This document shows positions 55,004-64,000 of a DNA stretch of 64,000 nucleotides, piece by piece. Origin of the DNA: Astragalus membranaceus (Eukaryota > Streptophyta > Magnoliopsida > Fabales > Fabaceae); the NCBI GenBank assembly GCA_039519185.1, contig CM076849.1, positions 117,260,587 through 117,324,586 on the forward strand, written 5' to 3'. Positions within the stretch are counted from its first letter, which is position 1. Each line of letters begins with the position of its first letter. A model generated the notes under the pieces. The model worked only from the letters and a program-made list of their open reading frames with translations. It ran no database searches and was not told where the DNA came from. The translations under genes and the position numbers were made by a program.

Positions 55004-57495
55004 TGTAACACCCCTTTTCTACCCGGTAATTATTAAAATATCAGAGTTACAAAAAATATATTTCATACTTCAAAAAGGATGTCACACATTCATCACTAAA
55101 TAAAATGTCTCATATGACGTAAATAACACCTGATCAAAATTACATCACCACGCAGCGGAATATAATATAAGTTTAAAACATCAAATAACAACGTCCTGAG
55201 TGGATTCCAAATAACAAAATATAACAACTAAGTTCAGCGTTATCCCCCCCCCCCCTGAGTGTTACACATCAAAGCAAGGACCGACGACACCGACTCAGAA
55301 TAGTGAAGGTACCTAAGCCTTCACTCGAGATCACCTGCACGTTACCGCATAGGGGCAACATTCAAACAGAAGGGGTGACTTCATCTAACAATATAATAGT
55401 GCATATGATAAGTATTATGCTAGAGCTACAACGCTATATAAACCACATCGCAACATCAAATCAGTCATCCCTACGAGTCATCACAATGTCATGAACATGC
55501 ATGAAATCCAACCCATCACAACGGGCGTATGCATGTGGTACCTGTCATCATCGTCACTAAATAGCCTTTATGGCATCATCATCACTAAATAGCCTTTATG
55601 GCGTCATCGTCACTTGTTTATGCACATGAGATGCATGGAGCACCATGATATGCACCAGGGACGGTCACATACAATCACAATCAACTTAGTGATCCATCAC
55701 TTACCGATTTGCCAATAAAAGGCACATCACCTGTCAGGTTATCATCAAACATATGATTGCCACTAACATTCATCGTCATTAATATCATCATCGCTAATAG
55801 CCTTTATGGCGTCATCGTCACTGATAGAACCGCAACTTATATTCATCATCAATACCATCGTCAATCAAAATAATAGCCACTAGGGGCATTATCGTCAAAA
55901 ACATCAACACATCATTATTGACACCTGGACACTAATATTACCGATTACACCAAAAGGTTTTACTCCAGCTCACGACACCAAAAAGGACACCAAGAAGGGT
56001 TTTAGACACCGAAATAATCTTACAACGTCGACAACAACGACCACCGCGGACAGCCACTTGAGGCGCCCAGAAACCATCAGAGAAATAATAATTTTTACCT
56101 TAAAATAGAATATACCCGTAGGAAACTGAATAAGCTTCACAACGCACTTTGAAGCATTTAAAACGGACACCCGAGTCAAAAGATATGTCAAAAACAAAGC
56201 CGGGAAGAATGGAAGAACATCCTGAAAATGGCGCCCAAGCACTGGGCGCCTAGCAGGGAACACGCTGGAAACTGACCAGCAACTGGAACTGGCGCCCTTG
56301 GCGCCTCTCTGCCAAGACGGGAAAACTGGCGCCCAGCAACAGGGCGCCTTCGACAGGCAACATTCGACAGCAACATTTCGACAGCATCAGACAGCAACAT
56401 TTCGACAGCAACATTTGACAGCATAATTCGACAGCAACATTTGACAGCAAAATTCGACAGCAATAATTTCGACAGCAGCAATTTCGACAGCAACATTTTG
56501 ACAGGCAACACTGCAGGAAATGGCGCCATTGGCGCCCAGACAACAGGGAACACAGCAGAACACCATCAGGAACACACGCACAGCACACTGGCACACAAAG
56601 ACACACCCAGACCCGGCGCCCAGGCACTAGGCGCCAAAAACATCAACAGAACACGCGCAACACAGACGCCACACACGGCGCCCAGCACCAGGGCGCCTAA
56701 AACAGCATACTTAGACATGGCGCCCAAGGCGCCTAGGTTTCACAGATTCTTGTTTCATCATCAAATTAAAACACCAATTCAAATCACCAAGGTTAATTCA
56801 CCAACATGAACATCAATTATCATAGTCCACCCAATTAACATCAATTGAAAACACCATCAACAAATATTCAAGCACTTGGCATGCAAATCATGGATTTTCA
56901 ATCACCAGGCATTTTTTTTCTCCAATTAGCACATTCATGTTATCTCTATCATCTAATCACATCAAATCAAATACTAGGCATCATAGGTCTAAGCCCCTAC
57001 CCTTATACCCATCATACCCACCATTATAGTGAAAGAGAGATCTCACCCTTACCTTATAGTAGGAGAGCACCGAATCCATTGAATCAAGTCACCTACAGTA
57101 ACCTCAGCAACAAAGCTCCTCTCTTCCCTTGGATTATGCGAACTCCTCTTCTCCTCTCCTCTTGGGTGTGCGCTAAACCTCTTCTCCTCCCCTCTCTCTA
57201 TTTTCGCGACTTCTCTCTTTTCTCTCTTCTTTGCAAATCTTCCTTTCTTTTTCCTCTCCCTATGCGAAATGCCCTAACCCTCACTAACACTCCTTTCATG
57301 CGCCTAAGCCTTGGGCTCATGGATCACGGGCTTTCCTCCAGCTTAAGCCCGATTACTAACATCATCTCCTATTATTCAATTATACACCCCCTTAGTCCAA
57401 CGTTAATATAATCACACCAACTAAAATAAAATAAATAAATAATTGAATACCTAAATATTTAATTAAATAATTTAATTAAATATTTGGGCGTTACA
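55004..57495 (-). repeat. 3' LTR of Del/Tekay-like element E
   Basis: 2492 bp; on the plus strand TGTAACACCCC to GGGCGTTACA. It matches the right LTR (59270-61430). It contains CATCGTCACTAAATAGCC repeats (55545-55615), GGCGCC-rich words (56228-56720) and an ATTCGACAGCAAC array (56345-56505). The short ORFs recur in both LTRs and are not genes. Confidence 0.92.
56345..56505. repeat. TTCGACAGCAACA short tandem array
   Basis: About twelve imperfect copies of a 12-16 base unit (TTCGACAGCAACAT, TTTGACAGCA). Mirrored in the other LTR at 60290-60440. It accounts for the Cys/Val/Leu-repeat ORFs on minus. Confidence 0.88.
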
Positions 57496-57545
57496 ACTCT
57501 CCCCCACTTAGAATGTTTTCGTCCTCGAAAACTCACCTGAATCAA
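57496..57545 (-). other. Polypurine tract region of element E
   Basis: On minus, AAGTGGGGGAGAG directly precedes the LTR start, after a CGAGGACGAAAACATTCT block that is also found at 23113-23128 (CGAGGACGAAATTCTTG). This is the plus-strand primer for reverse transcription. Confidence 0.8.
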
Positions 57546-57585
57546 ACAGCTCTGGATAGGACTCCCGCATCTTACTCTCTAACTC

Positions 57586-59196
57586 TCAAGTCATGCTCTC
57601 ACCGGCAGCTCCTAGCCAGACCACCTTCACCAATGCAATTTTCTTACCTCTAAGAGCCTTCACCTCATGATCCTCGATACGCACAGGCATCGTCTCGACA
57701 GTGAGATTATCCCGCACCTCCACATCATCCGCTTGAAATTCCAGATCCTTCCTTCGCTTATCATAATGACTCTTCCGTCTACTCTGCGAAGTCCTCCCTT
57801 GCTCCCGAATTAATTTCTGCGATTGTCTAGCAGACAACGAACCAGCTCCCTCCTCTTCAGGAGTAGAAAAACTTACAGACTTACTATGACAATTAATATG
57901 GGCATGATTATACTCTAACCAGTTCATACCTAAGATCACATCCACCCCGCTTAACGGCAACCAAATTAAATCAACAACAAAGTCTCTGTCGAAAATCGAC
58001 AAGGGACACCCAGAACACACAAGAGAAGTGGTCACCGACCCATTAGCTGGAGTGTCGACAACCATTTCTCCACTCATAGAAGATAACGCAAGACCCAATC
58101 TTTTACCACAATCCGCAGCAATAAAACAAAGAGTAGCACGGGTATCAACAATATACGTTAGAGGAACACCATTAATGAAACATGTACCTCTAATAAATCC
58201 GCCCTCCTTAGAAGTCTCTGTCCCTATCAAAGCGAACACTCTCCCACCAGCTCGTTCCTTCTTCGGTTTCTGACACTGACTACTGATGTGCCCTCCTTCG
58301 CCATTGTTGAAACAGACCACCCCCATGCGCTCACATTCGGCCACCACATGGCCGTTCTCACCGCACTTGAAACACTTCCTTACGTCGCTCCTGCACATGA
58401 CACTCTTGTGGCCAGGCTTGCCACACTTGAAACACACAATGCTAGCAGGGGCATCTCCCCCACTAGTCCTCTTACCGGCATCAGCTCTCTGCTCACCCTT
58501 GCCCGCAGGGACCTCATACGGCTTACTACGGTCTTGAAATTTGCTCTTCTTATCATTCACAATCTTGTAGTGAGCATTACTATCCTCCTCAAAAATCCTG
58601 CAACTATCAATCAAGTCAGCAAAGACACGGATCTTCTGATATCCGATTGCCTTCTTGACCTCGGGCCTCAAACCATTCTCAAACTTAATACACTTAGAAA
58701 ACTCAGCATTAGCTCCAGTGTAATGCGGATAGAACTTTGCTAGCTCCACGAACTTAGCGGCATACTCCGATACGGACATACTCCCCTGCTTCAGCTCCAG
58801 AAATTCAATCTCTTTCTTCCCTCTGACATCTTCCGGATAATACTTACGGTTAAACTCTTTGCTGAACACTTCCCAGGTAATCTCTTCATTAGCAGTCTCC
58901 AACCTCTGCCTCGCCTCTAACCACCAATCATCAGCTTCCTCAGCCAGCATATGCGTACCATAGCGGACCTTCTGTGCTTGGGTACAATCCATCACTCGAA
59001 AAATCCTCTCCATCTCTTTCAACCAAGCCATAGCACCATCGGGATCATACTTGCCCTTGAAGGTAGGCGGATTCTCTCTCTGAAAAGTAGCCAAACTCCG
59101 AGACCCAGCATTCTCACCAGCATTATGTTGATTCTCCACAGCCTGCGCCATAGTAGCTAGAGCAGCAGCAATTGCAGCATCGTTCCTCCCAGCCAT
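57586..59196 (-). CDS. Gag-protease ORF fused to integrase tail (element E)
   Basis: A 536-residue uninterrupted ORF. From the start (MAGRNDAAIAAALATMAQAV) it has a Retrotrans_gag core (PPTFKGKYDPDGAMAWLKEM, residues ~45-65; FNRKYYPEDVRGKKEIEFLE, ~112-131), then three knuckles at ~255-310: CFKCGKPGHKSVMC and CFKCGENGHVVAEC are canonical CX2CX4HX4C, the third (CFNNGEGGHISSQC) has lost its second Cys. The retropepsin follows with VDTRATLCFI, where the catalytic D-T/S-G triplet reads D-T-R, so it should be inactive. After GMNWLEYNHAHINCHSKSVSF the frame jumps to SHYDKRRKDLEFQ and VRDNLTVETMPVRIEDHEVK, the end of a Del/Tekay integrase with its chromodomain-like tail. RT, RNase H and the integrase core are deleted in frame. 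Gag alone could still assemble. Confidence 0.9.
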   Translation of the reverse strand: MAGRNDAAIAAALATMAQAVENQHNAGENAGSRSLATFQRENPPTFKGKYDPDGAMAWLKEMERIFRVMDCTQAQKVRYGTHMLAEEADDWWLEARQRLETANEEITWEVFSKEFNRKYYPEDVRGKKEIEFLELKQGSMSVSEYAAKFVELAKFYPHYTGANAEFSKCIKFENGLRPEVKKAIGYQKIRVFADLIDSCRIFEEDSNAHYKIVNDKKSKFQDRSKPYEVPAGKGEQRADAGKRTSGGDAPASIVCFKCGKPGHKSVMCRSDVRKCFKCGENGHVVAECERMGVVCFNNGEGGHISSQCQKPKKERAGGRVFALIGTETSKEGGFIRGTCFINGVPLTYIVDTRATLCFIAADCGKRLGLALSSMSGEMVVDTPANGSVTTSLVCSGCPLSIFDRDFVVDLIWLPLSGVDVILGMNWLEYNHAHINCHSKSVSFSTPEEEGAGSLSARQSQKLIREQGRTSQSRRKSHYDKRRKDLEFQADDVEVRDNLTVETMPVRIEDHEVKALRGKKIALVKVVWLGAAGESMT

Positions 59197-59269
59197 TTCA
59201 ACTCACTTACTACAAAACAAACAACAGTTAGATATAATAGACAACACACCATTGTCAATTGACACTACG
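59197..59269. other. Gag leader next to deletion breakpoint
   Basis: Short leader upstream of the ATG. The primer site expected here is absent: the sequence joins LTR at 59270 about 331 bases short of the LTR's proper edge. Confidence 0.7.
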
Positions 59270-61430
59270 ACTGCACGTTACCGCATAAGGGCAACATTCA
59301 AACAGAAGGGGTGAGTTCATCTAACAATATAATAGTGCATATGATAAGTATTATGCTAGAGCTACAACGCTATATAAACCACACCGCAACATCAAATCAG
59401 TCATCCCTACGAGTCATCACAATGTCATGAACATGCATGAAATGCAACCCATCACAACGGGCGTATGCATGTGGTACCTGTCATCATCGTCACTAAATAG
59501 CCTTTATGGCATCATCGTCACTAAATAGCCTTTATGGCGTCATCGTCACTTGTTTATGCACATGAGATGCATGGAGCACCATGATATGCACCAGGGACAG
59601 TCAGATACAATCACAATCAACTTAGTGATCCATCACTTACCGATTTGCCAATAAAAGGCACATCACCTGTCAGGTTATCATCACACATATCATTGCCACT
59701 AACATTCATCGTCATTAATATCATCATCGCTAATAGCCTTTATGGCGTCATCGTCACTGATAGAACCGCAACTTATATTCATCATCAATACCATCGTCAA
59801 TCAAAAAAATAGCCACTAGGGGCATTATCGTCAAAAACATCAACACATCATTATTGACACCGGGACACTAATATTACCGATTACACTAAAAGGTTTTACT
59901 CCAGCTCAGGACACCAAAAAGGACACCAAGAAGGGTTTTAGACACCGAAATAATTTTACAACGTCGACAACAACGACCACCGGGGACAGCCACTTGAGGC
60001 GCCCAGAAACCATCAGAGAAATAATAATTTTTACCTTAAAATAGAATATACCCGTAGGAAACTGAATAAGCTTCACAACGCACTTTGAAGCATTTAAAAC
60101 GGACACCCGAGTCAAAAGATATGTCAAAAACAAAACCGGGAAGAATGGAGGAACATCCTGAAAATGGCGCCCAGGCACTGGGCGCTTAGCAGGGAACACG
60201 CTGGAAACTGACCAGCAACTGGAACTGGCGCCCTTGGCGCCTCTCTGCCAAGACAGGAAAACTGGCACCCAGCAACAGGGCGCCTTCGACAGGCAACATT
60301 CGACAACAACATTTCGACAGCATCAGACAGCAACATTTCGACAGCAACATTTGACAGCATAATTCGACAGCAATATTTGACAGCAAAATTCGACAGCAAT
60401 AATTTCGACAGCAGCAATTTCGACAGCAACATTTCGACAGGCAACACTGCAGGACATGGAGCCATTGGCGCCCAGACAACAGGGAACACAGCAGAACACC
60501 ATCAGAAACACACGCACAGCACACTGGCACACAGAGACACACCCAGACCCGGCGCCCAGGCACTGGGCGCCAAAAACATCAACAGAACAGGCGCAACACA
60601 GACGCCACACACGGCTCCCAGTACCAGGGCGCCTAAGATAGCATACTTAGACATGGCGCCCAAGGCGCCTAGGTTTCACAGATTCTTGTTTCATCATCAA
60701 ATTAAAACACCAATTCAAATCACCAAGGTTAATTCACCAACATGAACATCAATTATCATAGTCCACCCAATTAACATCAATTGAAAACACCATCAATAAA
60801 TATTCAAGCACTTGGCATGCAAATCATGGATGTTCAATCACCAGGCATTTTTTTCTCCAATTAGCACATTCATGTTATCTCTATCATCTAATCACATCAA
60901 ATCAAATACTAGGCATCATAGGTCTAAGCCCCTACCCTAATACCCATCATACCCACCATTATAGTGAAAGAGAGATCTCACCCTTACCTTATAGTAGGAG
61001 AGCACCGAATCCATTGAATCAAGTCACCTACAGTAACCTCAGCAACAAAGCTCCTCTCTTCCCTTGGATTATGCGAACTCCTCTTCTCCTCTCCCCTTGG
61101 GTGTGCGCTAAACCTCTTCTCCTCCCCTCTCTCTATTTTCGCGACTTCTCTCTTTTCTCTCTTCTTTGCAAATCTTCCTTTCTTTTTCCTCTCCCTATGC
61201 GAAATGCCCTAACCCTCACTAACACTCCTTTCATGCGCCTAAGCCTTGGGCTCATGGATCACGGGCTTTCCTCCAGCTTAAGCCCGATTACTAACATCAT
61301 CTCCTATTATTCAATTATACACCCCCTTAGTCCAACGTTAATATAATCACACCAACTAAAATAAAATAAATAAATAATTATATACCTAAATATTTAATTA
61401 ATTAATTTAATTAAGTATTTGGGCGTTACA
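59270..61430 (-). repeat. 5' LTR of element E, U5 end deleted
   Basis: 2161 bp matching 55335-57495 with few changes, ending GGGCGTTACA at 61430 and followed by the TATAG duplication (61431-61435). The segment equal to 55004-55334, i.e. the U5 end in element orientation, and the primer site are missing. The element therefore cannot start reverse transcription. Confidence 0.9.
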
Positions 61431-61621
61431 TATAGCCTTTCACCAAACTCTTACTAGTTTATCTTGTTGACATTCAATATGATCTCATGATATAAATATT
61501 GTTATAGTTGGATCTGTTTTTCATCTTCCATAGATTTCTTCTATTCTTTATAGTGCCAATAATAGTAATAATACTGCAACATCTCTTCTGATAAAAAGTT
61601 GAATACAGTGTTAGGTGAAAA

Positions 61622-61950
61622 ATGAATGCATTAGCAGCTACCAACAAGAACTTTAAGTTAGCCTCTAGACTTCTTGGATTGGATTCAAAACTTGAGAACA
61701 GTTTGTTGATTCCATTCAGGGAAATCAAGGCAAGTAAAGCTCTTTCTTGTTTCTCAAAGGTCTATGTTCTGGAAAATTTGTATTATTTCTGTTTCATGTA
61801 GTTCTGTTCTGAATAATGTTACATGAAAAAATACAGGTTGAATGTACTATCCCTAGAGACAACGGCACTTTGCAATCTTATATTGGATTCAGAGTTCAAC
61901 ATGATAATGCTAGAGGCCCTATGAAAGGAGGAATCGGATACCATCCTGAG
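61622..61950 (+). pseudogene. Glutamate dehydrogenase gene fragment (captured)
   Basis: Plant GDH is the mitochondrial NAD(H)-dependent enzyme that interconverts glutamate and 2-oxoglutarate. Exon 1 (61622-61729) begins at the natural start (MNALAATNKNFKLASRLLGL) and ends PFREIK; exon 2 (61837-61950) encodes VECTIPRDNGTLQSYIGFRV then HDNARGPMKGG. Both match plant GDH residues 1 to about 74. The exon 1 donor is AAG|GCAAGTA, a GC-AG intron. GGIGYHPE has Gly where GGIRYHPE is nearly invariant. The next GDH exon, with the catalytic Lys region, is absent; other captured sequence follows. The start codon and leader are kept, so a truncated product could be made if transcribed. Confidence 0.92.
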
Positions 61951-62334
61951 GTTAGTACAAATTTTTCTATGAACTAGTCCTTGGATTGGAACTGTTTATA
62001 TATGTATTCCTCTTTGTGATTTTAGGTTCTGAGTTCTTTTTTCTTGTAGTCCTTTGGATTGGAATCATTCTAGCTTTAATCAATGTTAATGTCACCTGTT
62101 TTTGTTCTTTTTGGCATAGCTACTCCTCATTGGGGATGCTCTTAAAATGTTTTTTTTATCAAAGGAGTCATTCCCTTGTACTCCATACTTATGTTATATT
62201 TCACGTAGCATGTTTTTCTCAGGCATATTGTTGTTATCATTGTTGCTTGTGTTTAAATTTAAATTTTCAGACAATGCAAGTTCTCTTTTGCTTTTCTCCC
62301 CTATTTTTTCTGAATATGATTTTATAATTCATAG

Positions 62335-62441
62335 GTGTTGCACAGTGCTTGGGAGAATTGTATAAGCACTTTGGCAGAAAAATCACTTCAGGTTTGCTGG
62401 AAACAACAATCATAGCAGCTAAACTTATGAGATTCAGTGAG
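62335..62441 (+). pseudogene. Probable ARM/HEAT-repeat protein exon (captured)
   Basis: Bounded by ATTCATAG and GAG|GTATTT splice sites. In the open frame it encodes VAQCLGELYKHFGRKITSGL, LETTIIAAKLMRFSE, a helical repeat-like segment resembling ARM/HEAT proteins. I do not recognise the gene. Its reading through the full exon without a stop, with proper splice sites and the same strand as its neighbours, supports a captured exon. Confidence 0.5.
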
Positions 62442-62770
62442 GTATTTCCTTTAAGCTTGTATGTTTATATGTTTATATTACTATGGCAAAATACGAGATT
62501 CAGTGAGGTATTTCCTTTAAGCTTGTAGAGATGACAATGTTATTTCATTTGTTAGAAGACTGTATTGTTTTCTATTTAATCAAGGGGCTACTTTTCCTTA
62601 TTCTACTGTTTTATTCCCCCGGTTTCTTAAAGTTTCTGGGGCTACTTTTCCTTTAATGACATTGTTATTTCACTTGTTAGAAGTCTTATTTAAGAATCCT
62701 CTTAAGAACCTCAATCTATGTTTTCTATTTAATCAAGAGGCTACTTTTCCTTATGGCCCAGAAACTTAAA
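62430..62770. repeat. Nested local tandem duplications
   Basis: GAGATTCAGTGAGGTATTTCC plus CTTTAAGCTTGTA occurs at 62430 and again at about 62490. A longer unit (TGACAATGTTATTTC..., TTCTATTTAATCAAGGGGCTAC...) at about 62531-62610 recurs at 62656-62755. The first one duplicates the exon 3' end and its donor. Confidence 0.7.
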
Positions 62771-62874
62771 GATCTCCATCCTGTTCATAAGAAAGCTGCT
62801 CTCCTACTCACTGATATGCTCAGAGGTGTCCGCATGCTCTCCATGTTGCAGCACACAGAGATTGATTTACTTTA
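62756..62874 (+). pseudogene. Unidentified captured exon
   Basis: Frame MAQKLKDLHPVHKKAALLLT, DMLRGVRMLSMLQHTEIDLL, ending at TAG (62872-62874). The amphipathic, Leu-rich pattern looks like real protein, and the codon use is unlike the AT-rich surroundings, but I cannot name it. It could be a further exon of the same helical-repeat gene as 62335-62441. Confidence 0.4.
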
Positions 62875-63149
62875 GCATCTAATTGAGTTCGGTTGCATAT
62901 GTTTCTTGCAGATTTTGATGCTTGAGTATTGTGCTTTGATCATGTTTAGATCACATGTGGTATTGCTTGATCTTGATCTTTAATATTGTGTAACTTTGAT
63001 TATTACCTTATTCTTTGTAAGTATCATATTGAGAAATGAGAATTCCTCTTAAGGCATTATGTTTTTTGGATGTATAATAGTATTTTGGATGTAACTATTA
63101 AATAGTATTTTGGATGTATAATTTATTTATTATTATTTTTTTTTTAAAT

Positions 63150-63445
63150 TTGTGACGGATTTGCGACGAAAAGGTGTCAGAGTTTGCGACGACTTTGCCA
63201 CGTATATTTACGACGGATTTGCGACGAAAAGGTGTCAAAGTTTGCAACGACTTTGCCACGGATATTTGCGACGGCCTTGCGACGAGTTTGCGACGGATTA
63301 TTTTCGACGGGGAGTTTCGTCGCAAACGCTTTGCGATGAGCTGTTTTGCCCCGACTCTTCGTCCCTCGCAAATTCCGTCGCAAATTCACATTTGCCACGG
63401 AAAAAGGTCCATTTGCGACGGAAATTGCCGTCGCAAATGAGCGAT
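63150..63445. repeat. CACTA-3 right subterminal repeats
   Basis: More than ten TTTGCGACGG/CCGTCGCAAA words. ORFs on both strands here follow from the repeat. Confidence 0.9.
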
Positions 63446-63460
63446 TTTCTTGTAGTGTAT

Positions 63461-63710
63461 TACCACAGGTGCACTCGCAATTATATAAAATAGCTACATT
63501 CCTTTGGGTCGGTAAATATTCACATAAGTTAGGAGCACACAACCTGTTATATTTCAAATTAAATTAATCTCCACAAGAGAGGTCACTTTGGTGACATGTT
63601 ACTTCAATTGATTCATCCCAAAATATATATAAACTGTCTAATATTTGAATTCAAAATTATTCTGAAAATACATCCAATATAATGCATACAAGTTCAGAAA
63701 ATAGTATTTA
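63461..63710 (-). repeat. Copia palindrome, right arm (outer part)
   Basis: Reverse complement of about 39925-40178. Joined to 49963 it restores the mirror of the left arm, with one copy of TAT removed. Confidence 0.85.
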
Positions 63711-64000
63711 TCTTATACACATTTTCTTGCAAGTCATTATTCAATCTTTATTGAAGTCAAAAATTGCAATTAATAATTGACAATTGCCGTGGCCAAAACT
63801 AGAAATCATTTATTAAACCAAACAAAGAAGGTGATGTAAATTCAAAGTTTTTTCATTCGTTCCTAAGATATAGGAGGAGGAGAAACACCTTAATGCTAAC
63901 CAATGAACATGGGATTTTGTTGGAAGACGCAGTGGCAGTAAAAAATTAGGTAAAAAACCAATTTCAAGCTTGTTTTGATGAACCTCTTGTAGATAGGCCT
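63711..64000. other. Unassigned flank
   Basis: AT-rich sequence beyond the palindrome with no recognised gene or repeat. Confidence 0.5.

Larger units (their letters stand above)
49964..63457 (+). mobile_element. CACTA-3, gene-fragment-collecting transposon
   Basis: Starts CACTACAAGAATAAGCC and ends GATTTTCTTGTAGTG: 11-12 bp terminal inverted repeats of the CACTA type with a 3 bp TAT duplication. Subterminal arrays of TTTGCGACGG occupy 49990-50200 and 63150-63445. No transposase is present, so it needs an autonomous relative. In place of one it carries exons with introns from RAN, CDKC, SF3B2, an unidentified protein, a methyltransferase, GDH and others, all on plus, plus a nested gypsy element (55004-61430). 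Without the nested element it is about 7.1 kb. Known parallels are soybean Tgm-Express1 and other CACTA elements that mobilise host exons. Confidence 0.92.

Noticed and set aside
56441..56809. Thr/Asn-rich ORF that looks like a secreted repeat protein
   Set aside because: It is the plus-strand reading of the same LTR array and recurs at 60377-60745.
55970..57411. Val/Leu/Cys-repeat ORFs and a 188-residue ORF, repeated at 59906-61346
   Set aside because: Explained by the TTCGACAGCAAC tandem array and LTR composition of element E. Present in both LTRs.
63098..63567. ORFs of 73-126 residues on both strands at the right end
   Set aside because: They translate the TTTGCGACGG subterminal repeats of CACTA-3.

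Overview
This 64 kb window is plant nuclear DNA, almost certainly from a transposon-rich eudicot. The evidence is spliced plant gene fragments (RAN GTPase, CDKC kinase, SF3B2, glutamate dehydrogenase, TMK receptor kinase), plant-type LTR retrotransposons with TGTAACACC...TTACA ends and initiator-Met primer sites, and three CACTA families. I see no intact host gene, no rRNA gene and no canonical tRNA gene. The species cannot be fixed from the sequence; Ogre/Tat-like and Del/Tekay-like elements fit a legume or similar eudicot, but that is inference.

Region 1 (1-26220) is a nested stack. The base layer is the 3' part of a LINE reverse transcriptase gene (16951-17848 and 25745-26220). A gypsy LTR (its 3' part is 15572-16950) sits in the LINE, CACTA-1 (8788-13359, transposase on minus) sits in that LTR, an Ogre/Tat-like element (LTR 6531-8787, minus) sits in the CACTA-1 transposase, and a Tekay-like gag-only element (1-4767, minus) sits in the Ogre-like internal region. 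A solo LTR (13364-15566, target duplication GCTTT) touches the last base of CACTA-1. A 7.9 kb non-coding LTR element (17849-25744, duplication GGATG) splits the LINE ORF again.

Region 2 (26220-34450) holds two copies of a dispersed repeat, one of them split by a solo LTR (26937-29378, duplication TCAGG), a decayed Copia 3' end, and a palindrome with arms of about 1 kb, each carrying a TMK-like kinase fragment.

Region 3 (34450-39610) is an intron-like stretch followed by the broken ORF1-type gene and 3' end of CACTA-2, interrupted by a 220 bp hAT-type MITE.

Region 4 (39925-49963 plus 63461-63710) is one large inverted duplication of a decayed Copia element plus its flank. Each arm later took one insertion that the other lacks. 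The left arm received a 650 bp palindrome-of-palindromes built from four tRNA-like monomers (44463-45112, duplication GGTCA). The right arm received CACTA-3.

Region 5 (49964-63457) is CACTA-3, a 13.5 kb non-autonomous element bounded by TAT duplications and TTTGCGACGG subterminal repeats. It carries fragments of at least six host genes, all on the plus strand with introns: RAN, CDKC, SF3B2, an unidentified conserved protein, a family-16 methyltransferase, GDH, and probably an ARM/HEAT protein and one more. A Del/Tekay-like element (55004-61430, duplication TATAG) is nested in it. This gene-collecting transposon and the tRNA-like palindrome are the most interesting parts of the window.
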